Assembly (NCBI GenBank): GCA_022340185.1
Contig: JAJDOK010000087.1
Coordinates: forward strand, 1 to 55,733
Direction: 5' to 3'
DNA length: 55,733 nucleotides
From: Salaquimonas sp.
GTDB taxonomy: Bacteria > Pseudomonadota > Alphaproteobacteria > Rhizobiales > Rhizobiaceae
A program made the position numbers and the translations under genes. Within the stretch, counting starts at the first letter, position 1. Every line of letters starts with the position of its first letter. Shown here piece by piece: positions 33,820-43,499 of this stretch. The notes beneath the pieces were generated by a model, which saw nothing but the letters and a program-made list of their open reading frames with translations, made no database searches and was not told the DNA's origin.

Positions 33820-34413
33820 ATGATCGCAAATCTCGCAGCACTTTTGTTGGCATCGGCGGCGTTGATGGGCAGTCCCGGCCCGGCGACGCTGAGTCTGGCC
33901 GCGATCGGTGCCGCCTTCGGTGCCCGTCAGGGTTTGCCCTATCTCGCCGGCATCGTGCTCGGCACCTTGGGCGTGCTGCTGATCGTCGCCAGCGGCCTGA
34001 CCGCCGCGATCCTGACCGTGCCCGCGATCGCCAATGTCGTCACCTTCGTTGCGGCGGCCTATATCCTCTATCTCGCCTGGCGTATCGCCACAGCCCCGCC
34101 GCTCGGGCAGAACGACGCCACAGTGCGCGCACCTTCGCTTGTCGCGGGCTTCGCGCTGGCGATCGCCAATCCCAAGGCCTATGCCGCCATCGGCGCGGTC
34201 TATTCCGGCAATGTGCTCGTGACGGGCGATATCCTGTCCGACGCCGGACTGAAGATCGCTGTCCTTGCCGCCATGATACTCACCATTAATTCGACGTGGC
34301 TGGTCTTCGGCTCGCTGATCTCCCGTTTCCTGCACGATCCGCGCTATTCACGGATCGCCAACATCACCTTCGCGCTGCTGCTTCTGGTTTCGGTGGCCTT
34401 CGCCGTGTTTTGA
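33820..34413 (+). CDS. LysE/RhtB family amino-acid exporter
   Basis: A 197-residue inner-membrane protein with six hydrophobic segments. The family hallmark GSPGPATLSLAAIGAAFGARQG is at residues 17-38, and the conserved FALAIANPKA in the middle matches the (N/G)PKA motif. It probably exports an amino acid or analogue; the substrate is unknown. ATG 33820 starts close to the divergent gene at 33763. The thrS promoter lies just after its stop. Confidence 0.9.
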   Translation: MIANLAALLLASAALMGSPGPATLSLAAIGAAFGARQGLPYLAGIVLGTLGVLLIVASGLTAAILTVPAIANVVTFVAAAYILYLAWRIATAPPLGQNDATVRAPSLVAGFALAIANPKAYAAIGAVYSGNVLVTGDILSDAGLKIAVLAAMILTINSTWLVFGSLISRFLHDPRYSRIANITFALLLLVSVAFAVF

Positions 34414-34433
34414 CCGGGGCAGGGCGCTTGTCC

Positions 34434-34462
34434 TTGCCCTGTGTGCCATCTTCCCTTATATG
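34434..34462 (+). promoter_or_regulatory. Candidate sigma70 promoter of thrS
   Basis: TTGCCC (34434-34439), a 17-nt spacer and TATATG (34457-34462) lie 68 nt before the thrS start. RBS GGAG is at 34516-34519. Confidence 0.5.
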
Positions 34463-34529
34463 CGCGGCGCATAAGCCAAGTGATCAACCACCCGCGCTCG
34501 TAGGCGGGACTGGATAGGAGATACAAAAG

Positions 34530-36506
34530 ATGGCCGATCAGCCGTCCGTCACGCTCGTTTTCCCCGATGGTTCCAAGCGCGAATACCCTGCCGGTATCAC
34601 CGGCGGCGAGGTCGCTGAATCCATCGCCAAATCGCTGGCGAAGAAGTCCGTCGCCTATGCGCTGGACGGCCAGTTGCGCGATCTGGTCGAGCCTATTCGT
34701 GCCGATGGCGCGCTCGAACTCGTCACCCGCGACGATGACCGTGCGCTGGAACTGATCCGCCACGATTGCGCCCATGTGCTGGCCGAGGCCGTGCAGGAAT
34801 TGTGGCCCGGCACGCAGGTCACCATCGGTCCGGTCATCGAGAACGGCTTCTATTACGATTTCGCCCGCAACGAACCCTTCACGCCCGAGGATCTGCCGGT
34901 CATCGAGAAGAAGATGCGCGAGGTCATCGCCCGCAATCGGCCCTTCACCAGGGAAGTGTGGACCCGCCAGGAAGCAAAGGATTTCTTTGCCGCCAGGGGC
35001 GAGAACTACAAGGTCGAACTGGTCGACGCCATTCCCGAGGATCAGGATATCAAGATCTATGCGCAGGGCGAGTGGCTGGATCTCTGCCGCGGTCCGCATA
35101 TGCGTTCCACCGGCGACATCGGCTCCGCCTTCAAGCTGATGAGCGTCGCCGGCGCCTATTGGCGCGGCGATTCCAACAACGCCATGCTGACCCGCATCTA
35201 TGGCACCGCCTTCGCCAACCAGGCCGACCTCGACGCCTATCTTACCATGCGCGAGGAAGCCGAAAAGCGCGACCACCGCAAGCTCGGTCGCGAGATGGAC
35301 CTGTTCCATTTCCAGGAAGAAGGCCCAGGCGTCGTCTTCTGGCACGCCAAGGGCTGGCGCTCCTTCCAGAACCTCGTCTCCTACATGCGCCGGCGCATCG
35401 CCCGCGATTATCAGGAGGTCAACGCGCCGCAGGTGCTCGACAAGAGCCTGTGGGAGACCTCCGGACACTGGGGCTGGTATCGCGATTCCATGTTCAAGGT
35501 GGAAGTCGCCGACGACGAGGCCGATGACGACCGCATTTTCGCGCTCAAGCCGATGAACTGCCCCGGCCATGTGCAGATCTTCAAGCACGGACTGAAATCC
35601 TATCGCGACCTGCCGGTTCGCCTTGCCGAATTCGGCGCGGTGCACCGTTACGAGCCTTCCGGCGCGCTGCACGGGCTGATGCGCGTGCGCGGCTTCACCC
35701 AGGACGATGCGCACGTCTTCTGCACCGAGGACCAGCTCGCCGACGAGATCATGAAGATCAACGATCTGATCCTGTCGGTCTTCGAGGATTTCGGCTTCGA
35801 GAAGATCACGGTCAAGTTCTCCACCCGGCCTGAAAAGCGCGTCGGCGCGGACGCGTTGTGGGATCATGCCGAAGGGATCATGGCCGGCGTGCTCGACAAG
35901 ATCGGCCAGTCTTCCAACCGTATCACCACAGAGGTCAATCCCGGCGACGGCGCCTTTTACGGGCCGAAATTCGACTACTATCTGCGCGACGCCATCGGCC
36001 GCGACTGGCAGTGCTCGACCACCCAGGTCGATTTCAACCTGCCGGAGCGTTTCGGCGCCTTCTACATTGATTCCGACGGCGAGAAGAAACAGCCGGTCAT
36101 GGTCCACCGCGCCATTTGCGGTTCGATGGAACGTTTCCTCGGTATCCTGATCGAGAACTTCGCCGGCCATTTCCCGCTCTGGTTCGCACCGCTTCAGGTC
36201 GTCGTCGCCACCATCACCTCCGAGGCCGATGCCTATGCCGAGGCCGTGGCGGAGAAGCTGCGCGACGCCGGCTTGCAGGTCGCCACCGATACCCGCAACG
36301 AGAAGATCAACTACAAGGTGCGTGAGCATTCGCTCGCCAAGGTGCCGGTCATCCTCGTCTGCGGCCATCGCGAGTCGGCCGAGAACACTGTCTCGATGCG
36401 CCGACTCGGTTCGCGCGACCAGCAATCCCTGTCACTCGACGAAGCGGTCAGCCTGCTCGCCGGCGAGGCGACGCCGCCCGACGTCAAAAGGCGTCATGCC
36501 GGGTGA
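34530..36506 (+). CDS. thrS: Threonyl-tRNA synthetase
   Basis: Charges tRNA-Thr. The 658-residue enzyme contains all domains in order. The TGS domain is residues 1-65. The editing domain has [20 protein letters not shown] with the HxxxH-type site, and C...HMRSTGDI. The class II core carries motif 2 ([31 protein letters not shown]), the zinc Cys in [10 protein letters not shown] and motif 3 ([18 protein letters not shown]). The anticodon-binding domain is at the C-terminus ([14 protein letters not shown]). Monocistronic. Confidence 0.98.
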   Translation: MADQPSVTLVFPDGSKREYPAGITGGEVAESIAKSLAKKSVAYALDGQLRDLVEPIRADGALELVTRDDDRALELIRHDCAHVLAEAVQELWPGTQVTIGPVIENGFYYDFARNEPFTPEDLPVIEKKMREVIARNRPFTREVWTRQEAKDFFAARGENYKVELVDAIPEDQDIKIYAQGEWLDLCRGPHMRSTGDIGSAFKLMSVAGAYWRGDSNNAMLTRIYGTAFANQADLDAYLTMREEAEKRDHRKLGREMDLFHFQEEGPGVVFWHAKGWRSFQNLVSYMRRRIARDYQEVNAPQVLDKSLWETSGHWGWYRDSMFKVEVADDEADDDRIFALKPMNCPGHVQIFKHGLKSYRDLPVRLAEFGAVHRYEPSGALHGLMRVRGFTQDDAHVFCTEDQLADEIMKINDLILSVFEDFGFEKITVKFSTRPEKRVGADALWDHAEGIMAGVLDKIGQSSNRITTEVNPGDGAFYGPKFDYYLRDAIGRDWQCSTTQVDFNLPERFGAFYIDSDGEKKQPVMVHRAICGSMERFLGILIENFAGHFPLWFAPLQVVVATITSEADAYAEAVAEKLRDAGLQVATDTRNEKINYKVREHSLAKVPVILVCGHRESAENTVSMRRLGSRDQQSLSLDEAVSLLAGEATPPDVKRRHAG

Positions 36507-36636
36507 ACCGCCGCCCCGTTTATCATGTGGACAATCGAGCCGGCTTATGCACCGCCGGTCACGTGTTTGTCACACGAATCCTGATAGACGGATCGTTTAG
36601 ATCGGGCGTCCTGACCAACATGGGCATTTCACGTTG

Positions 36637-37515
36637 ATGCGAAAGAAACACAAGCTTCGTTTCCCCGAACTGTCCTATGCCAGTCCGGCCGATCCCAAAT
36701 TCAAGCAATGGCTGATCCGTCGCGTCGAACGGTTTTCCGGCAGGGAGTATTTCGCTGATTATTACGAAATCTGGCGCTCTTCCATTGTCGGCACATCCAG
36801 CCGCGTCATGGGCGACATGCTGGACCTGCTCGGTATTAACCTGAAGGTGCGCGGCGAAGCCTGGCCACCGCGGCCTTTGCCCGAAACGCCGCTGGTGATG
36901 ATCGCCAACCATCCCTTCGGCATCGGTGATGGCGTGGCCATTCTCGCGCTTGCCGAGCAGCTTGGCCGCCCCTTCCGCGTCATGATCCACAAGGATCTGA
37001 TGCGCGTACCGGAAATCCAGCCCTATTCGCTGCCCGTTTCGTTCGAGGAGACGCGCGAGGCGTTGCAGATGAATTTGCAGACACGCCGCGAAGCAGTACG
37101 GCTTCTTAAGGAAGGGGTCACCATCGTCGTTTTCCCCGCTGGCGGTGTGGCGACCGCGCCAAAGGGGCTGGGCAGGGCCGAGGATCTGCCCTGGAAGATG
37201 TTCCCGGCCAAGCTGATCCAGTCTGCCGGCGCCTCCGTCATTCCGGTCTATTTCGAGGGCCAGAACACGCGGCTGTTCCACCTCATCAGCCAGATTTCGC
37301 TGACGGTCCGCCTGTCACTGCTCATCCGCGAATTCCGCAAGCTGGCCGGCGGCTCGATCACCGCCCATGTCGGTGCGGTCATCCCGGCGCAGTTCCTGGC
37401 GCGCATCCGCGACCGCAAAAAGATGACAGAATATCTGTACAATGCCGTCTTCGCCATGCGTCCGGGCGCACCTGTGGATCACATCGAACCGGCTGACACC
37501 CGTATCGCGGCCTGA
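36637..37515 (+). CDS. Lysophospholipid acyltransferase-like protein (PlsC superfamily)
   Basis: A 292-residue acyltransferase. The HX4D motif appears as NHPFGIGDGVA near residue 90, and the second block is VTIVVFPAGGVATAP. C-terminal blocks include PVYFEGQNTRLFHLISQISLTVRLSLL. The sequence is typical of the rhizobial subgroup that resembles lyso-ornithine-lipid and lysophosphatidate acyltransferases; the exact acceptor is unknown. ATG 36637 is preferred over the adjacent TTG 36634. The 130-nt gap after thrS holds no other gene. Confidence 0.9.
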   Translation: MRKKHKLRFPELSYASPADPKFKQWLIRRVERFSGREYFADYYEIWRSSIVGTSSRVMGDMLDLLGINLKVRGEAWPPRPLPETPLVMIANHPFGIGDGVAILALAEQLGRPFRVMIHKDLMRVPEIQPYSLPVSFEETREALQMNLQTRREAVRLLKEGVTIVVFPAGGVATAPKGLGRAEDLPWKMFPAKLIQSAGASVIPVYFEGQNTRLFHLISQISLTVRLSLLIREFRKLAGGSITAHVGAVIPAQFLARIRDRKKMTEYLYNAVFAMRPGAPVDHIEPADTRIAA

Positions 37516-37527
37516 TTTGACAGTTAG

Positions 37528-38400
37528 CTAATTCGCCAGCACCTCGATGTCCTGATCGACACCGGCGATGACGTCGAATTCGCGCGAATAGATCTTGTCG
37601 CTGTTCTTGGCGATCGCCGTGTATTTGCCCTCGCTGAGCACGAAGGCGGGAAAGGCGCTCGAGCTTTCGGTGATCAGATCGCCGCTCTCATTGGTGATCG
37701 ACCAGGCCGTGTTGGCCAGCGCATCTCCACCCGCCGCCCGGACCAGCCTGAAGACCATGCGCGCCGCCCTGTGCTGGATGGTCGCCTGGGTGACCTTTCC
37801 CGGCTCCACCCTGAGGTCGGCGCGCACTTCGGCATTGAGGCGGCCATATTGCGACACGACGTGATACGTCCCGGCATGGAAGGGCACGATCTCGCCCGGC
37901 CTGATATTGCGCGCAATGAGCTGGCGTTCGCCGCGCTCGTCGGCCTGTTTTCCGTAGATGTCGAAACGCAGATATTTCGCAGGAATGCTTGTGTCTTCGC
38001 CGGTTACGCCGTTGAGTTCCAGCGCCCCCGCATCCAGCGTGAAGACTTCGCGTGAACTTGTCGGGCTGACCGTGATGCGCCGTACCGCACCGGCAAAGCC
38101 GTAGGCGGCGTGAACGAAATATTCTCCCGGCGTCATGTCGAAAGCCTGGATGCCGCCTTGCGCCATCGCAAGTTGCGGCAGCCGGCCGTCGTCGCCGACC
38201 TGCGTGCCGAAGACCCGCCATTCGATACCGCTCTGGACCGCCGGCCCTTCCTGCGTCATCCGCGCCTCGAAGGTGACCCGCACCGGCGCTTGCGCTGCCT
38301 GCTGCGCTCCGGCTGGCAATGCTGCAAGCAACAGCCACAGGCAGGCGAGAACGATGCGCGCCGGCAGGCGTTGCGGTGTGGTCAGAAACGAACTGCGCAT
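37528..38400 (-). CDS. Exported beta-rich protein of unknown function
   Basis: A 290-residue protein with a signal peptide (IVLACLWLLLAALPAGAQQ). The mature part consists of repeated beta-sandwich-like units, each with a glycine turn in a pattern of type GxYxVxAxYG: TPGEYFVHAAYGFAGAV, HAGTYHVVSQYGRLNAEV and SEGKYTAIAKNSDKIYS. Three such units suggest an Ig/carboxypeptidase-regulatory-like array. The family is conserved in Rhizobiales but not characterised, so no function is proposed. It converges with the acyltransferase gene and is divergent from the nitroreductase. Confidence 0.8.
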   Translation of the reverse strand: MRSSFLTTPQRLPARIVLACLWLLLAALPAGAQQAAQAPVRVTFEARMTQEGPAVQSGIEWRVFGTQVGDDGRLPQLAMAQGGIQAFDMTPGEYFVHAAYGFAGAVRRITVSPTSSREVFTLDAGALELNGVTGEDTSIPAKYLRFDIYGKQADERGERQLIARNIRPGEIVPFHAGTYHVVSQYGRLNAEVRADLRVEPGKVTQATIQHRAARMVFRLVRAAGGDALANTAWSITNESGDLITESSSAFPAFVLSEGKYTAIAKNSDKIYSREFDVIAGVDQDIEVLAN

Positions 38401-38534
38401 GGGTTTCCACTCGGTACGCTTTTCAAACCTTCATTACCGGCATTTTCAAGGCGCCGCCACCAGCCTATATGAAAGGCCGATTGCCACGAGTTGGCGGATA
38501 TTCCGCAACCGACTTGAACAGCCAGGGAAATCGA

Positions 38535-39176
38535 ATGACAGGAAAGACGGCCGATAGCCAGATGGTGGCCCAGCGCGCCGGGCGCCCCGGGCGTGATGAC
38601 GCTGTGATCGAGTTCATGCGCACCCGTCGCTCCGTGCCGGCCAAGACGATGGCCGGGCCCGATCCGGCAACGGGGCCCGGCCAAGACGATATCCGCACGA
38701 TGATCGAGATCGCTTCACGCGTGCCGGACCACGGCAAGCTCGCACCCTGGCGCTTCCAGCGCTACGCCCCGGATTATTGCCGCCGGCTCGGCGAATTGTG
38801 CGAGGCGCGCGCCGTCGAACTGGACGCGACGCTGAGCGATGAGATGCGCACGATCGAACGCATGCGGTTTCTGCGCGCACCGGTCGCCATCGCAGTCATC
38901 AGCCGCGCCGCGCCGCATCCCAAGATTCCTGTGTGGGAGCAGGAATTGTCTGCGGGCGCGGCGGCCATGAATCTGCTGATCGCGGCCAATGCGCTGGGCT
39001 ATGACGCGCAATGGCTGACCGAGTGGCCCGCATCCGACGAGACGCTCGCACCCGCGCTCGGAGTGAGGCCAGGCGAACGTATCGCCGGCTTCATCCATGT
39101 CGGTGCCCGCACCTTGCCCAAGACCGAGCGCGACCGGCCGGTGCTGGACGACATCTATTCCGTTTTCGGGGGTTAG
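38535..39176 (+). CDS. Nitroreductase family protein
   Basis: A 213-residue FMN-dependent nitroreductase of the YdjA-like group. FMRTRRSVPAKTM gives the FMN-phosphate Arg residues. Other blocks are EIASRVPDHGKLAPWRFQRY, APVAIAVIS, WEQELSAGAAAMNLLIAANALGY and QWLTEW. The physiological substrate is unknown. ATG 38535 has AGGGA 8-10 nt upstream; the long upstream open frame is a shadow. A flavin-reductase gene follows within 4 nt, so the two may form a flavin-linked operon. Confidence 0.92.
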   Translation: MTGKTADSQMVAQRAGRPGRDDAVIEFMRTRRSVPAKTMAGPDPATGPGQDDIRTMIEIASRVPDHGKLAPWRFQRYAPDYCRRLGELCEARAVELDATLSDEMRTIERMRFLRAPVAIAVISRAAPHPKIPVWEQELSAGAAAMNLLIAANALGYDAQWLTEWPASDETLAPALGVRPGERIAGFIHVGARTLPKTERDRPVLDDIYSVFGG

Positions 39177-39180
39177 CTTC

Positions 39181-39804
39181 TTGTTCTACGAAACCTCCAA
39201 ACGTGATCACGGCCTGCCGCACGATCCGTTCAAGGCCATCGTCGCGCCGCGTCCCATCGGCTGGATCTCGTCCGTTTCGGCAGACGGCATCCCCAATCTG
39301 GCGCCCTACAGCTTCTTCAACGCGGTCTCCTCGCGGCCCGATCTCGTGATGTTCGTTTCCGACGGCGTGAAGGACAGCGTTACGAACATCCGCCAGACAG
39401 GCGAGTTCGTCGCAAATTACGTAAGTGCCGAATTCGCCGCCGCGATGAATGAGAGTTCGATCGACGCGCCTAACGATGTCAATGAATTCGAGTTGGCGGG
39501 CCTCGGCCGGGAGCCGTCCCGTCTTGTCGCGCCGCCAAGGGTCGCCGGTGTCGCTGCCGCGCTCGAATGCCGGATGACGCAGATGGTCGAACCGGTCGAT
39601 CTTCAGGGAAACTGGGTCGGCTCTGTCATGGTGATCGGCCAGGTCGTCGGCGTCTACATCGATGACGCCATGATTCGCGACGGACGGTTCGATGTCGGGT
39701 TCGCGCGCCACGTCACGCGCATGGGTTATCGCGACTATCACGGACCGGAAGGCTATTTTCAGATGCAGCGCCCGCGCTGGCAGGACGATAACCCGTCAAA
39801 ATAA
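39181..39804 (+). CDS. Flavin reductase-like domain protein
   Basis: A 207-residue FMN-binding split-barrel protein. Conserved strings are DPFKAIVAPRPIGWISS, GIPNLAPYSFFNAVSSRPDL, TGEFVANYVS and IGQVVGVYIDDAMI. It may supply reduced flavin or bind flavin in the DIM6/NTAB family; no partner monooxygenase is next to it. The start is probably TTG 39181 (residues FYETSKRDHG follow); an open frame from 39097 overlaps the nitroreductase. It lies 4 nt after that gene. Confidence 0.9.
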   Translation: MFYETSKRDHGLPHDPFKAIVAPRPIGWISSVSADGIPNLAPYSFFNAVSSRPDLVMFVSDGVKDSVTNIRQTGEFVANYVSAEFAAAMNESSIDAPNDVNEFELAGLGREPSRLVAPPRVAGVAAALECRMTQMVEPVDLQGNWVGSVMVIGQVVGVYIDDAMIRDGRFDVGFARHVTRMGYRDYHGPEGYFQMQRPRWQDDNPSK

Positions 39805-39972
39805 CCGGATTTGGCTTGCAGCAGGGCAAACCAATTGGGGTTTTTACCTGCCGGCATCCTTGCCAATTCCCTAACCGGCATGGTGAACGAAACGTTAATC
39901 CTTTCGCGCCGATAATCTCTGCCGATTCACAAGTGCGGCCTTGCGCTGCAACGGTTTCGGAGAGTGTCGCGA

Positions 39973-42348
39973 ATGGTGTTCGAGCGTTTTGTCTCCTGGC
40001 TGAATCTGGCGTCCGATCAGGAACGGGTGCTGGCCACCAAGGCCTTGACCGGCGCCTATCTGCGCTCGAGCCTCGAGGACGAGGAAGGCGAAGTGGCAGA
40101 AGCTGTGGTCACCGCGCTCGCCGACGATCCGGTGACCGAGGTGCGCCAGGCGCTTGCCGATGCCTTTGCCGACTACGCCAACGCACCGCGCCATGTTATC
40201 GCCAGCCTTGCCGCCGACCTCCCGGAAGTCTCCTCCATCGTATTGTCCCGCTCACCGCTTTTCGTCGATGGCGAATTGATCGAAATGGTCGCCAGCGGCA
40301 CGCCAGAACAGCAGATCGCAATCGCCTGCAGACCGGAAATCTCGGCGGCGCTTGCCGCCGCCATAGGCGAGGCAGGCGAAGTCGAGGCCTGTATAGGACT
40401 TCTTACCAACAAGGGCGCCAGGACCACGCGGGCCACGCTGCATCGCATTGCCGAGCGCTTTGGCGATAACGTGGAACTTCGACGCCTGCTGCTGAGGCAT
40501 TCGGCGCTTGCACCGAAAACCCATATCCTGCTGATCGAGCAATTGGCGGGGATCCTCACACACGAGGTCATGGACCGCACCTCTCTGCCGGAAGGCAAGG
40601 TCAAGGCCTTGATGCGCGACAATTGCGATCGCGCGCTCATCGCCTATGCCGCGCTTGCCCGCGAGGCCGAATTGTCGGAGGTGGTCGAGGCGATCATCGC
40701 CAAGGGCAGCATGACAGCGGCCTTTCTGCTTCGGGCGGTGTGCATGGGCAATATCTCGCTGTTTGCCACCGGTCTGGCCAGGCTGGCCAAGGTTTCGCTA
40801 TCGCGTGTGGAATCGGCGCTGACAGACGACCGCCGCACTGTGTTTCGCGCGCTGTACCGCAAGGCGGAGCTGCCTGAGAGTGCCTTCGGGGTTTTTTCTG
40901 ACGCGATTGCGAACTGGCGACGCCTGCTTGCGGCTACCGAGCCGCGGGACTACGCCAGCCTGCCTTATCTGGTGACGCGCGCGGTGCTGGCCACCTATGA
41001 CCGCCAACCTGCCCGCAACCCGGATTCAGGGCTCGACACGCTGCTCGTCCTTTTGCGCAAGCTTTCAGCCGAGACTTCGCGCCAGAACGCACGCCGCGCA
41101 ATTGGCCGTATTACCGGCGCGCCGAGTCAGAAAGCGCCGATGGCGTTGCCATCCCCGGATGCCGCCAGGCCAGGCGACGCAAAAGCCATCACCAGCCAGT
41201 CGGCAGACGATCTGGTGCCCGATCTGGCCCCCGGGGAAGAAGATTGCGGCATCGAGGTTTCCATTGCCGCCTCCGGCAACAAGGCCGCTGACGGCAAGGC
41301 ACCGGAAGCAAGGACAAAAGACGTCAAGGCACAGGACACTAGCACATCCGGACAGGAAACATCCGGGCCAGAATCATCAGGTGACGAAACCGGAGAGGAA
41401 GACAATTCGGTGATTCACATCGCCGACGCTCCCGATTTGCAGACGCCCGAGAAGCAGGTCGCGCCTGAGGAAGTCGCGGCGCAGGAAACAGATTCCGACG
41501 ACGCGGCGGCCGACAAGAAGGCTGCCGGCGCGAAGAACCAGCAGACCAAGCCCTCCGGCAAGCTGGCGGCGAAAGCCCGCGCGGCCGAAGAAAAAGACCG
41601 AGAGGAGCTGAAGGACAAGGTCGAAGCCAAGCAGGAGGACAAAAAGCCGGAACCGAAGAAGCAGGCATCCGGCGTCAGGGCGAAAAAAGCCGAAACCGCC
41701 AAATCAAAGTCTGCAAAGTCGAAATCCTCGGCGCCCAGAAAGGGCAAGTCGAAAGCATCGAAGGCCGGAGCTTACGGGTCGTCGTCCGAACCGCCCGAGC
41801 CGCCCGAACCGCCCAAGTCCTCGCCGCCCAAGCCACCCAAATCACCGACGCCGACGCCGCCTCCGCCTCCAATGCCCGCGGCGCCATCGCCCGCATCTGC
41901 CAGCGCCCATGCTGCCGATATCAACGCAAATCACATTGTTTCAATTGGGGAGAATGAAATCATGCAAGTACACCTGCGCGTGCCTGGAAGTGTACCCGAA
42001 AGCGTAATTGCAGAGTTTGCCATTCATTTCGCCGAGGAAATCGTCGACCTCGAAGAGGAGCTTGCGGTGACCGCCATCTCGGGTGTCGCCAGGGATTTCG
42101 AGTTTCTCGATGAGGATGAACTTGACGATATCCTGTCATCGGTGCTGACCGACGAAGTCATCCTCGCCGCCATCGATTTCGACGAAATCGGCGAACCGGT
42201 CGCCCCGGAAAGCGCGGCCAATGACGAAGGCGCCGCGCCGGCCGTTCATGCGGACGAACCTGTCAAGCCGCTCATGGAGGAGGGCAAACGGCCCTCATTG
42301 CTGATGAGCGCCGCTGACGGTCGTCTGAAACGCCGGTCAGCGGCCTGA
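39973..42348 (+). CDS. DUF2336 protein with disordered linker and acidic C-terminal domain
   Basis: A 791-residue predicted cytoplasmic protein of three parts. Residues 1 to about 380 are HEAT-like helical repeats of the DUF2336 type (VVTALADDPVTEVRQALADAF, LSRSPLFVDGELIEMVASGTPEQQIAIA). Residues about 385-650 are a low-complexity Lys/Ala/Glu/Pro linker with SAKSKSSAPRKGKSK and PPEPPEPPKSSPPKPPK. Residues 664-791 form a compact acidic region (MQVHLRVPGSVPESVIAEFA, EEIVDLEEEL, EFLDEDELDDILSSVL). No catalytic motif is seen. DUF2336 is alphaproteobacterial and uncharacterised. ATG 39973 is preferred over GTG 39964 by SD spacing. Confidence 0.85.
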   Translation: MVFERFVSWLNLASDQERVLATKALTGAYLRSSLEDEEGEVAEAVVTALADDPVTEVRQALADAFADYANAPRHVIASLAADLPEVSSIVLSRSPLFVDGELIEMVASGTPEQQIAIACRPEISAALAAAIGEAGEVEACIGLLTNKGARTTRATLHRIAERFGDNVELRRLLLRHSALAPKTHILLIEQLAGILTHEVMDRTSLPEGKVKALMRDNCDRALIAYAALAREAELSEVVEAIIAKGSMTAAFLLRAVCMGNISLFATGLARLAKVSLSRVESALTDDRRTVFRALYRKAELPESAFGVFSDAIANWRRLLAATEPRDYASLPYLVTRAVLATYDRQPARNPDSGLDTLLVLLRKLSAETSRQNARRAIGRITGAPSQKAPMALPSPDAARPGDAKAITSQSADDLVPDLAPGEEDCGIEVSIAASGNKAADGKAPEARTKDVKAQDTSTSGQETSGPESSGDETGEEDNSVIHIADAPDLQTPEKQVAPEEVAAQETDSDDAAADKKAAGAKNQQTKPSGKLAAKARAAEEKDREELKDKVEAKQEDKKPEPKKQASGVRAKKAETAKSKSAKSKSSAPRKGKSKASKAGAYGSSSEPPEPPEPPKSSPPKPPKSPTPTPPPPPMPAAPSPASASAHAADINANHIVSIGENEIMQVHLRVPGSVPESVIAEFAIHFAEEIVDLEEELAVTAISGVARDFEFLDEDELDDILSSVLTDEVILAAIDFDEIGEPVAPESAANDEGAAPAVHADEPVKPLMEEGKRPSLLMSAADGRLKRRSAA

Positions 42349-42366
42349 TATTTCCCCGCCCATGCC

Positions 42367-43131
42367 CTAATACTGGAATTGTTCGGCCAGGATACGCTCT
42401 TCCCATGAGTGTTCCGGGTCGAACAGGATGATGCCGCTCGAATCGTGGTCGAGCGCGATGCGCACATGGGCCACCGATTTGACCTCGAAATGGTCGGCCA
42501 CCGCATTGACCGGCCGCTTGGCGATCTCGTTGACCGTGATCTCGATGATGCTGGCGTCGGGGATCAGCGCGCCGCGCCAGCGTCGCGGCCTGAAAGCGCT
42601 GACCGGCGTCAGCGCCAATAGCGGCGCGTCGAGCGGCAGGATCGGGCCATGCGCCGACAGATTGTAGGCCGTCGAGCCGGCAGGCGTGGAGAGCAGAACG
42701 CCATCGCAGATCAGGGGATCGAGGCGGGTGCGCCCGTCGATGCGGATACCGAGGCTCGCCGCCTGATAGGATTGCCGCAGCAGGGAGACTTCATTGATCG
42801 CCTTGGCGCGGTGGATCTTGCCGTCGGCATCCCGCGCCTCCATGTCGAGCGGGCGGATGACGCGCGGCGTCGAGGCTGCCAGCCGCTGCGGCAGGTCTTC
42901 TTCCGAGAATTCATTCATCAGGAAGCCGACCGTGCCCTTGTTCATGCCGTAGACGGGAACGCCGCTGTTCATGAAGCGGTGCTGCGTCGCCAGCATGAAG
43001 CCGTCACCGCCGAGCGCCACGATGACGTCGGCCTTTTCCGGCTCGCATGAGCCATAGCGCTCGCCGAGGCGTTCGGCCGCCGCCTGGGCGTCCGGCGTAT
43101 CGCTCGCCAGGAATGCAATGCGCTCGTACAA
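42367..43131 (-). CDS. nadK: NAD kinase
   Basis: Phosphorylates NAD to NADP with ATP or polyphosphate. The 254-residue enzyme has the GGDG motif (41-44) with catalytic D43, the NEVSL motif and the glycine-rich LLSTPAGSTAYNLSAHGPILPL block. The conserved C-terminal segment is RIALDHDSSGIILFDPEHSWEERILAEQF. The start codon appears to be a TTG at 43131 (YERIAFLAS follows); no closer ATG gives the conserved N-terminus. The gene converges with the DUF2336 gene (18-nt gap). Confidence 0.95.
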   Translation of the reverse strand: MYERIAFLASDTPDAQAAAERLGERYGSCEPEKADVIVALGGDGFMLATQHRFMNSGVPVYGMNKGTVGFLMNEFSEEDLPQRLAASTPRVIRPLDMEARDADGKIHRAKAINEVSLLRQSYQAASLGIRIDGRTRLDPLICDGVLLSTPAGSTAYNLSAHGPILPLDAPLLALTPVSAFRPRRWRGALIPDASIIEITVNEIAKRPVNAVADHFEVKSVAHVRIALDHDSSGIILFDPEHSWEERILAEQFQY

Positions 43132-43499
43132 TTTCGTCTTCCGCTGAAAGATTTGTCACATTGGCGTGTGCAACATCGCCTTTATTAAGCGTGGTCAATG
43201 GATCGCGCAAACCGTTCCTTGCCGGACGGGAATTGCATAACGCCGATTGTCGGTAACTTTTTATTCAGCATGTCCCGCCACAATCAATCGCGTTGGCCAC
43301 GCTGGAGGCTGGTACAGGCCTGAAACGCCGTCACTTCCGGCAGGTGGATCACGCAGCATTTAGAGGAAGACCTCGGGCAGGATATCGGCCGGCAATTGCG
43401 CTTGAAGCTCGCCATCATGCCCAAGCAGTAGGAAACGATTGACCTTTCTGCGCGCGGAAATCACCATGCGCATGGTTGATCTCGGAGTAGGGGAAACTC
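43132..43499. other. Intergenic region upstream of nadK and the 43500 gene
   Basis: A 368-nt divergent region. Apart from a tentative minus-strand small frame at 43361-43474, I see no gene or strong terminator. It should hold the promoters of nadK and of the small gene at 43500. Confidence 0.5.
43361..43474 (-). CDS. Tentative small open frame
   Basis: A 37-codon frame starting ATG CGC ATG GTG near 43474 and ending in TAA at about 43361. It reads MRMVISARRKVNRFLLLGHD, then GELQAQLPADILPEVFL. The composition is protein-like (basic N-terminus, ordered hydrophobic spacing) but there is no clear ribosome binding site and I know no homologue. It could be a real small protein or chance. Confidence 0.2.

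Noticed and set aside
34344-36425. A 693-codon open frame on the minus strand over thrS
   Set aside because: It is antisense to an unmistakable threonyl-tRNA synthetase and exists because high third-position GC keeps the opposite strand free of stops. Its translation is low-complexity (His/Asp/Gly/Arg-rich) with no domain.
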